Notes under the pieces: generated by a model | Seen by the model: only the letters and a program-made list of their open reading frames with translations | What the model was told of the DNA's origin: nothing | Databases searched by the model: none | In this document: piece by piece, positions 9,308 through 15,466 of the stretch | Numbering within the stretch: position 1 is the stretch's first letter | Layout of the letters: every line of letters begins with the position of its first letter | Program-made: the position numbers and the translations under genes | Origin: a virus | Strand: one strand, 5' to 3' | Length of the DNA: 64,000 bases | IMG/VR virus record: IMGVR_UViG_3300025853_008930 | Span: 16,706-80,705 of that record

Positions 9308-9970
9308 TCAATAATCCTTTATCATACTAGTTATTCCTTTATACACCATTTCGGGGTCGGACTTTGCTGATACTATGTATTTGAAACAAGGTATGCCCTT
9401 GTCATTCAACTGCCTCATCCCGTATGTAAATGGTTCAAATATTTCATGTTTATCTATGGGCTTATCGCTTTTATATTTCTCTCCCCACATATCATATTTG
9501 TTAGCCCATATTCCGACAGCCATAGGATAATCCACTTCTTTTTTCTTTTTACCCGAAGGCCACCTATCTGCTACAATGGTATCTACTAAAAACTTCCATG
9601 CTAATTGATGGTCTAAATTAGAAGGTGAATCTAAATGTCTATGGTCTATCATGAAAATAATATACTTTACTCTACGCTTCTGCATATCTTTAACCCATTC
9701 TTTCCAATAGATTGCTTCGCCTCCTAAGTCAGCACTTTTAATTGTATGAGAATTTCCATCAATCTTAACATTCTTTCTAGTGGCTCTATGTAAGCCAACC
9801 GTTCTTTCGCTTATTGTAGGAACTTCCCCCCTTGTTCTAAGTTGGTGGCTTAAGGTTGTTTTACCAACCATTGTAGAACCGTAAACTCCAAAGTTAATTG
9901 CATGAACTTTTTTGTAAAAACCTATTATGGCTTCACCAACAAGAATAGCAAAGCCTGTCATTATGGACAT
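9308..9970 (-). CDS. Membrane-anchored small GTPase (Ras/Arf-like fold)
   Basis: 220 residues from ATG 9970 (GTG 9979 also possible). All nucleotide-binding motifs are visible: G1 P-loop G-S-T-M-V-G-K-T (31-38), a G2 Thr near 52-57, G3 D-L-G-G (81-84), G4 N-K-Y-D (157-160) with Asp for guanine specificity, and G5 S-A-K (201-203). A hydrophobic segment at about 4-18 precedes the domain and could anchor it in the membrane. DLGG in place of DxxG with Gln is more Arf/SRP-receptor-beta-like than Ras-like. Membrane-anchored GTPases are very rare in tailed viruses. The role could be host membrane manipulation or assembly timing. Confidence 0.8.
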   Translation of the reverse strand: MSIMTGFAILVGEAIIGFYKKVHAINFGVYGSTMVGKTTLSHQLRTRGEVPTISERTVGLHRATRKNVKIDGNSHTIKSADLGGEAIYWKEWVKDMQKRRVKYIIFMIDHRHLDSPSNLDHQLAWKFLVDTIVADRWPSGKKKKEVDYPMAVGIWANKYDMWGEKYKSDKPIDKHEIFEPFTYGMRQLNDKGIPCFKYIVSAKSDPEMVYKGITSMIKDY

Positions 9971-9975
9971 TTTAT

Positions 9976-10497
9976 TCACCCAAAATATTTTTCTAACATT
10001 TTTTTCATATGCTCTTTTGTTTCCATTACATCTTCATCTAGCGATAGTTCCATCCCTGCCGCACTTCTAAAATACCCTGTAATTTTAGGATAGTCATATT
10101 CTGTTGCATCATCTATTAAATTCATTAACTCCGTCGCTTTCTTTTTTACTACTTTGTCGGGTAGATATTTATATTCTATATCTTCGTCGTGAGAAATACC
10201 TCTAGGCATTCCCATTTCTTTTTTGTTTCTTATGTTTCTATTAACAGTGTATTCTCCATCGCCTTCTAGCCATTTTTCTTTATTTGTTTTCAAGGCTTGC
10301 TTTATCATGGGTTTTCCTTCATCTTTTATTGAATAAATTTTAGAACCAAAAAAAGCATAAATTAATGCTTCATCTAAAGAAGGAGTCCAATATCGAGTAT
10401 CTTCTTTTCCCTGTGTTCCTTGAAACAACTTACTGTAAGCATTAACATAATCTTTTGATTGTATTTTGTAAGGTGCTTTTAAAATATTTTTCCACAT
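9976..10497 (-). CDS. Tagged protein, unknown (M-W-K-N-I-L-K N-terminus)
   Basis: 173 residues. It starts M-W-K-N-I-L-K-A-P, the shared tag of this arm. The remainder is Lys/Glu/Tyr-rich without a recognised motif. The first seven codons and 20 bases upstream are a near-identical copy of the start of the next tagged gene at 10521-10814. It lies upstream of the small GTPase gene. Confidence 0.6.
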   Translation of the reverse strand: MWKNILKAPYKIQSKDYVNAYSKLFQGTQGKEDTRYWTPSLDEALIYAFFGSKIYSIKDEGKPMIKQALKTNKEKWLEGDGEYTVNRNIRNKKEMGMPRGISHDEDIEYKYLPDKVVKKKATELMNLIDDATEYDYPKITGYFRSAAGMELSLDEDVMETKEHMKKMLEKYFG

Positions 10498-10517
10498 ATT
10501 AATGCCCCCAAATATCC
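10477..10517 (-). repeat. 41-bp direct repeat, copy A
   Basis: Copy of 10794-10834 with one mismatch (T for C). It covers 20 bases of leader plus the first seven codons of a tagged gene. The leader part still reads as the C-terminal codons D-I-W-G-H-stop of the small membrane protein at 10816. Confidence 0.9.
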
Positions 10518-10519
10518 AT
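10499..10519 (-). pseudogene. C-terminal remnant of the 10816 membrane protein gene
   Basis: A 21-base stretch reads M-D-I-W-G-H-stop. The last five residues match the C-terminus of the intact gene ending at 10816. It marks a duplicated junction: the nucleotidyltransferase gene at 10521-10814 appears inserted between this remnant and the intact copy. Confidence 0.6.
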
Positions 10520-10520
10520 T

Positions 10521-10814
10521 TTATTCACCTATGAATACATCTAAACCTACAAAATCCCCGTCTATTTGTTTTTCATAGTTCCAAAAAATCTCACCGTTAA
10601 ACTCATCTTCATCCGCATATCTCAATTTCCAACCTAACTCATTTAATTTTTTATTTAGTTTATCCCAATCTACATCTAAAGGAAACAACAAATCAATATC
10701 TTTTGGGTCTTCCTTTTTACCAACCGAACCCACTATTTTAGGTTTAAAATATTCTAAATCTTTTAACAATTGATTAGCAATAGAGACATAATTTTTAAGA
10801 ATATTTTTCCACAT
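10521..10814 (-). CDS. Tagged minimal nucleotidyltransferase-like protein (pol beta superfamily)
   Basis: 97 residues. After the tag M-W-K-N-I-L-K comes I-V-G-S-V-G-K-K-E-D-P-K-D-I-D-L-L-F, which matches the nucleotidyltransferase signature hG-S-x(8)-D-x-D. A third acidic residue lies in F-V-G-L-D-V-F near the C-terminus. The size is that of MNT proteins, which AMPylate or transfer nucleotides, often as toxin-antitoxin components. No HEPN partner is adjacent. Flanked by 41-bp direct repeats, so it is probably a recent insertion. Activity is inferred. Confidence 0.65.
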   Translation of the reverse strand: MWKNILKNYVSIANQLLKDLEYFKPKIVGSVGKKEDPKDIDLLFPLDVDWDKLNKKLNELGWKLRYADEDEFNGEIFWNYEKQIDGDFVGLDVFIGE

Positions 10815-10834
10815 ATTAATGCCCCCAAATATCC
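10794..10834 (-). repeat. 41-bp direct repeat, copy B
   Basis: Second copy of the 10477-10517 repeat. It overlaps the 3' end of the membrane protein gene (A-K-D-I-W-G-H-stop), the ribosome-binding region and the first tag codons of the nucleotidyltransferase gene. Confidence 0.9.
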
Positions 10835-11016
10835 TTAGCCCTCTCTATAATCCAACCCATTATATTGATGTCAAAGACTCCCATGATATTACCTATCAAA
10901 AACGATGATAAGGCCGCACAAGAACCCCAAAAATACATCTTCATTTTTATAAAGAACATATCTGCTGAATGCGCCCGACTTTGATTATACACATAGTCGG
11001 ACTCACTAAAGCCCAT
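10816..11016 (-). CDS. Small single-pass membrane protein
   Basis: 66 residues from ATG 11016 (an upstream TTG at 11034 is possible). One hydrophobic segment at about 24-47 (W-G-S-C-A-A-L-S-S-F-L-I-G-N-I-M) is followed by a short charged end, D-I-W-G-H. It could be holin-like or a membrane partner of the GTPase. Its 3' end is duplicated at 10499-10519. Confidence 0.55.
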   Translation of the reverse strand: MGFSESDYVYNQSRAHSADMFFIKMKMYFWGSCAALSSFLIGNIMGVFDINIMGWIIERAKDIWGH

Positions 11017-11045
11017 TATGTCGCCAAAGACCAATCAACCACAAC

Positions 11046-11453
11046 CTATTGTTGTATAGTCGCTAAGAATTCATTACCTATTGTATTGTCGTCGTATTCT
11101 TCGTTAGCCATTACTCCGCCTCGCCATGATTCACGCCTTACTGTTCCGTATTGCTTCATGCTTTCTTGTAGTTTAGCCTTGATTTGTTCTTCCCTTTGTA
11201 GTCTTTGGAAGTGATTTTCTATTTGTCTGTCTAGTAACCTAATCTCAATCTTATCATTTAGTGATAGGTCAAACAATGCTTTCATAACCATTATTCCACC
11301 AACTGTAATAAGACCAAACAAAACAGAATGTGCTAATGCCGTATAAGGAAAGTTCATTCCATATGTAGAATAGAAATATACATTCGCTCCGCTAACTGTT
11401 CCGACAAATAAAATTGTCATAATCAACCTTGTATCTTGACTTAGTGCCGCCAT
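11046..11453 (-). CDS. Two-TM protein with charged helical tail
   Basis: 135 residues. There are two predicted membrane helices (about 10-28 and 38-60) and then a charged coiled-coil-like stretch (65-110). Two TMs plus a charged tail is a common holin layout, but it lies between decoration-like genes and another membrane protein, so a virion membrane role is also possible. Confidence 0.55.
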   Translation of the reverse strand: MAALSQDTRLIMTILFVGTVSGANVYFYSTYGMNFPYTALAHSVLFGLITVGGIMVMKALFDLSLNDKIEIRLLDRQIENHFQRLQREEQIKAKLQESMKQYGTVRRESWRGGVMANEEYDDNTIGNEFLATIQQ

Positions 11454-11462
11454 AATAAAACC

Positions 11463-11768
11463 TCAGTTGAACTCGACTGAAACATTGGCTGTAGAAATTC
11501 CTGCTTCTGTTACTTCCAAAAATATTCCGTTTCTACACAAAACACCATGCATATCGTATTCAAGATTGTAATGTCCTGTAACTGCATGATGTATTCTAGC
11601 AACTTCTGTTCCTGTGTTATCTGTTCCGTTGAAAACCTTAACTGTAACTGCCGCATTAGAAGCAATTGTGATTGCCGCATGAATGCTAATTAACTTAGCA
11701 CCTTCATTGCTTACAACCGCACTTGCACCTAATACGCCACTACTTCTACAACCGCCTATGCCTGTCAT
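11463..11768 (-). CDS. Small beta-rich virion protein (decoration-like)
   Basis: 101 residues, Ala/Val/Thr-rich, predicted all-beta, with no charged helices. It belongs to a run of three small beta proteins downstream of the capsid gene. Candidate head decoration or fibre-tip protein by context only. Confidence 0.5.
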   Translation of the reverse strand: MTGIGGCRSSGVLGASAVVSNEGAKLISIHAAITIASNAAVTVKVFNGTDNTGTEVARIHHAVTGHYNLEYDMHGVLCRNGIFLEVTEAGISTANVSVEFN

Positions 11769-11820
11769 ACTCTCACCTGTTCAATTGACGGAGATAGACT
11801 CCACCTATTTAATGTAGCGA

Positions 11821-12165
11821 TTACTCTTTCTTTGTTTTAGAAGGAGTTTTTGCTTTTGGTTTAGGCTTTGGTTTAGGTTTAGGCTTAGGCTTCTCTTTCT
11901 TAGGGAGAAGTTCATCTGCTAATTGTTTAGCAGTTGAAATATCCTTACCTGTTTCCTTACAACCCATTAGAACAAGTTTTTCATTAAGTGCTAATAACTC
12001 TTCACGGTCTTCTTCACCGAAAGTAAAGAAATAATTTGGGTCGGAAAGACGAAGGACAGCCCATTTTACCGAGACTGTCGCTTCTTCTTTCCTTGTTATT
12101 TCTTGCTTTGGTGTAATGTTAAGTCTACCGATTTTTGAATTATCAGATAATCTAACTGTTACCAA
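11821..12165 (-). CDS. Protein with Lys-Pro repeat tail
   Basis: 114 residues. The N-terminal 80 residues form a small domain. The C-terminus is a (K-P)n repeat (about eight K-P units) ending in a basic S/T/K tail. Such tails bind DNA or act as flexible linkers. It lies among head-decoration-like genes. The DNA repeat is a simple tandem of CCAAAA-type units, so length may vary between strains. Confidence 0.55.
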   Translation of the reverse strand: MVTVRLSDNSKIGRLNITPKQEITRKEEATVSVKWAVLRLSDPNYFFTFGEEDREELLALNEKLVLMGCKETGKDISTAKQLADELLPKKEKPKPKPKPKPKPKAKTPSKTKKE

Positions 12166-12175
12166 TCAAGCCACC

Positions 12176-12538
12176 TCAAAGGTTGCCCCAAACTCTTACT
12201 CTTACGCTCATGTCAGTAATATTTCCGGTAGCGGCCGCATTTGTTCCGTCGTTTGCTACAAAAACTAATGCAAATTGTGTGCTACTTTCATATTCACCTG
12301 CGGAATTTACAGGATGGTTTCCTACTTCAACATAGGCTTGGTAAGTAGCAGAAAGACCGTTTCCGGTTATTGCTACACAATGAACTGTGCTTAGTCCGAA
12401 AGAACTAGCCTCTATTACTTCTCCACCGCTTGTTGCGTCTGTTACTCTAACATAACCATCAACTACATATTCATTACCGCTAACTTTAGGTCGTGTAATG
12501 CCATTATGGTCAGGTAATAATGCTACTGTATGTGTCAT
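12176..12538 (-). CDS. Beta-rich small virion protein
   Basis: 120 residues, Val/Thr/Gly-rich, ending V-R-V-R-V-W-G-N-L. Predicted all-beta. It lies two genes downstream of the major capsid protein. Plausible decoration or head-spike protein; no motif was recognised. Confidence 0.5.
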   Translation of the reverse strand: MTHTVALLPDHNGITRPKVSGNEYVVDGYVRVTDATSGGEVIEASSFGLSTVHCVAITGNGLSATYQAYVEVGNHPVNSAGEYESSTQFALVFVANDGTNAAATGNITDMSVRVRVWGNL

Positions 12539-12549
12539 TATTAATCACC

Positions 12550-12813
12550 TTACTGTCCAATAGCCATGAAATAAACTACATCACCGCTAACACAATGTAT
12601 TGCTACATCACCACTTTCTAGTGGTAAATCTGCATTAACTACTGCTGTTGCCGCTTCTTCTGCACTTCCCTTGTGGGTAAATACAAGACTTTCAACTAGT
12701 GATAGCCCAGTTTCAATGTTTCCATCGGTGCTATCCGAAGTAGTTTGACCACAAACTATCTTTCTGTTTCCTTCTAAATTCATTTCTAAATGTATTACTG
12801 TTGCAAATGCCAT
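12550..12813 (-). CDS. Small beta-rich protein next to the capsid gene (decoration candidate)
   Basis: 87 residues, predicted beta-sandwich-like, begins M-A-F-A-T-V-I-H-L. It is the first gene downstream of the major capsid protein, the usual site of small head-stabilising proteins. Assigned by position and size. Confidence 0.5.
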   Translation of the reverse strand: MAFATVIHLEMNLEGNRKIVCGQTTSDSTDGNIETGLSLVESLVFTHKGSAEEAATAVVNADLPLESGDVAIHCVSGDVVYFMAIGQ

Positions 12814-12835
12814 ATATATCCTCTCCTTTTTTTCC

Positions 12836-14173
12836 TCACTGTATGTTTGTTATCTTTCCTTGACCCTTGAAGAAGGAACATCCGACTTCACCAATTGTTC
12901 GATACAAAGCCCTGTTACCTAGAGTTCCAACACCGAATGGGTTTCCATTGGCGATACCATCTTCAAAGTATTGTGTTGGTTTCATAACCGATAGCCACAA
13001 ATGGTCTGTATCAAGGAATAGTAAATCACTTAGTTTTGTTGAAGCACTACCTGTTTGGCACATATCCTTAACAGGGATTAGTGGAATATCGTAGTATGTT
13101 GCTACTCTAAATCCAACTTCTTGACCTTTAACTCCTCTAACACCGTTTACAGTTGGCACGACTTCTTTTCTGTCCATGAATCTTTCTTGGCTTTGTAGTA
13201 AGTCAGCAAGTGCTTGAATAGTATCATAACCTGTTAGAATAACCTTTGGAGAACCACCGGCTAGTCTTAGGTTTCTAATCATATCATTTAGTCTTGTTAG
13301 AGTTAGTGAACGAACATCTCCTGCCGCATATCCACTACCAAAGTCTACTTCTGCATCAAGGAAAGATGCCGCAGTAAATCTCTCACTACCGTAAATCTTT
13401 CCTAGAGCGTTAGAAGCGGAAGTTGTATCAGTAGCGATAACTCCACCGTCAATTGCTAGTAGTTCTGCTCTTGAGGTAATAACCTTGTTTAGAGAAGTAT
13501 AGTTGTTTCCGATATTTGGCATAGCGGATGATTCACCATAATGCTCTAGTGGCATAACCAACATTTTGTTTTGAACTTCAGCGTGATGCTTACCCATATC
13601 TTCACGCATTTGCGCTCTAATATCGCCAATACCATCATCAATTTGTGCCATTTCCATAGCAAGTTCACTGAAATCAAATTGATGTGCAACTACTTTAGGA
13701 CTCATGTTGAGTTGTGCATAAGTTGGTGCAATTGGGCCAAGTCCATCTTGTGCTGTTGAAAGTCCTGCATTTTCAGGAACACCACCAATCATATCTGCTC
13801 TTGGGCTATCCGAACCTAGTTCTGCTAAGTTTTCTGTTCCGCTTGCATCAACAGTAAACAAGTTACCGCTTCCACCGGCAGGTCGTGACTTTAGAACTCT
13901 CCAACCACTAGAAGAATATGGCCTCTTTGAAATCATTGAAAGAGCATTAACTTCTCTATTCAACATTGACCATACTTTCTGTCCGTAAACAATGTTGTAA
14001 AGTGCTGATACATCACTAACAGCACTACCGGAGAATGATGGAGAACCATCATGTCCTGTGTGTATTCCACCAATAGCACCGGCTTGCTTCAAAAGAGCGT
14101 TACCGGCAGGTAGATTGTTTATTCCATATGTGCTTGCTTCTAAATCTGCGATTGTGTTAATATAACCTGTCAT
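12836..14173 (-). CDS. Major capsid protein (HK97 fold)
   Basis: 445 residues, located directly after the protease-scaffold gene (1 base apart). It has an N-terminal helical region, a long stretch around 150-215 (D-F-S-E-L-A-M-E-M-A-Q) resembling the spine helix and E-loop, and a C-terminal part with V-I-L-T-G-Y-D-T-I-Q and Y-Y-D-I-P-L-I-P-V typical of A-domain/P-domain strands in HK97-type capsid subunits. Size and synteny are strong; the fold is inferred from pattern. Confidence 0.8.
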   Translation of the reverse strand: MTGYINTIADLEASTYGINNLPAGNALLKQAGAIGGIHTGHDGSPSFSGSAVSDVSALYNIVYGQKVWSMLNREVNALSMISKRPYSSSGWRVLKSRPAGGSGNLFTVDASGTENLAELGSDSPRADMIGGVPENAGLSTAQDGLGPIAPTYAQLNMSPKVVAHQFDFSELAMEMAQIDDGIGDIRAQMREDMGKHHAEVQNKMLVMPLEHYGESSAMPNIGNNYTSLNKVITSRAELLAIDGGVIATDTTSASNALGKIYGSERFTAASFLDAEVDFGSGYAAGDVRSLTLTRLNDMIRNLRLAGGSPKVILTGYDTIQALADLLQSQERFMDRKEVVPTVNGVRGVKGQEVGFRVATYYDIPLIPVKDMCQTGSASTKLSDLLFLDTDHLWLSVMKPTQYFEDGIANGNPFGVGTLGNRALYRTIGEVGCSFFKGQGKITNIQ

Positions 14174-14174
14174 C

Positions 14175-15449
14175 TTAAATTCCTCCTACCATTTTGTGAA
14201 TGTCCGACCAATCCATTTCAGCCATCTCATCCATACTTGGGAGTTTAATTGCGGATTCTTCTTGAGCCTTTAGGATAGTTTCCTTTTCTGCTGTCAAAGA
14301 TTTCCTTAGTTGTGTAAATTCATCTTTAAGAGAAGCAATCTCGCTTTGTGCATCATAGTTTTGCTTTGCGATAACATTCTCTCTTGTTGAAACTTCTCTT
14401 GCGAATCTTGCTTCAAAAGACTTCTTTAGGTTGTCATAAGCAAGTGATTCAAGTTGTTCTTGTCGGAAAGCCTCATATGCTTTCTCAATGTTTCCAACTG
14501 ACAAATCAAGAGTATCAAATTCTCCATTGTTAAATGCCTTTACAACAGGCATGTCGGATGAAGTTGGCTTACCGTTGTTAATAACAATACGGTCAGCAGG
14601 TTCTCCAATTTGGTTTCCTGCACCATCAAGAGTTCTCAAGTAAGCCTTTGCTTCTTCATCTTGGTATTCTCCCATTCCCTTCTCATCTTCTGCATCCATG
14701 TCTTCTTCATCTTCTTTGTCCATGCCGTAGTCTCCTCTCTCCATGTCATCATCAGCCATTTCTGTTTCTTTCATACCCTTTTCATCAAGAGCCTCTTCTT
14801 CTTTACGAAGCGTATTTACTTCTTCTAGCAAAGTGTCTAGTTCTGCTAGGGCTTTTTCCAGTTTATCACTCATATTATTGTCTCCTTTATCTTGTTTCAA
14901 AATATCGAATCTCGCTTCGGGGTTAATTCCTTTTTCGCATATAGTAATTTCATGCAATTCTAACTTGCTGATTTCATTATACTCACCCAAGTTTTCATTA
15001 CTTTTCTTTACTTTTTGGAGGGCTTGACCTCCTATGCTAAAAGACCTTAATGACCCTTTGCGAATGTTTCTGCCAACTTCTTTGGCTTTTTCTATATCAT
15101 CTCGTAGTTTAATTACTACAAAGAAACCAACATCATCTACTTCAGATTTCCAAAGTCTACCTGTGCTGTCTCTATAAGAATCCACAACTTCTCCAACTTG
15201 AACATTGGAATGGTTTGTCATGACATTTCTAAATTTAGAATCTTTCATGAACTTAACAACTGCTTCTTTCAAAGCAGATAGTGTAATTAAATCATTTTGC
15301 TTATCAACAATTTCAATGCTAGCATAGCCGCCAATCATTAAGTCGTCACTTCTAGCCTTAAGGATGGTAAACCCATCATTCCTAGTTGCTAGAACTGCCG
15401 ATGCCATTTCGCTCAAAGGGAAAAAATTTCCTTTTAATATATAATACAC
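14175..15449 (-). CDS. Prohead protease fused to scaffold (HK97-type, U35-like)
   Basis: 424 residues. Residues 25-185 carry the caudovirus prohead protease pattern: G-G-Y-A-S-I-E-I-V-D near the start, catalytic His in M-T-N-H-S (about 100), catalytic Ser in R-S-F-S-I-G-G (about 157) and a following E-L-H-E-I-T. Residues 195-424 are acidic and helical, as in a scaffold (D/E-rich 215-265). The extreme C-terminus is M-D-W-S-D-I-H-K-M-V-G-G-I, strikingly like the N-terminal tag of many other proteins here. The start is uncertain; M15 (15407) is an alternative to the GTG. Confidence 0.85.
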   Translation of the reverse strand: MYYILKGNFFPLSEMASAVLATRNDGFTILKARSDDLMIGGYASIEIVDKQNDLITLSALKEAVVKFMKDSKFRNVMTNHSNVQVGEVVDSYRDSTGRLWKSEVDDVGFFVVIKLRDDIEKAKEVGRNIRKGSLRSFSIGGQALQKVKKSNENLGEYNEISKLELHEITICEKGINPEARFDILKQDKGDNNMSDKLEKALAELDTLLEEVNTLRKEEEALDEKGMKETEMADDDMERGDYGMDKEDEEDMDAEDEKGMGEYQDEEAKAYLRTLDGAGNQIGEPADRIVINNGKPTSSDMPVVKAFNNGEFDTLDLSVGNIEKAYEAFRQEQLESLAYDNLKKSFEARFAREVSTRENVIAKQNYDAQSEIASLKDEFTQLRKSLTAEKETILKAQEESAIKLPSMDEMAEMDWSDIHKMVGGI

Positions 15450-15466
15450 ACGGTTATTTTAAACAA

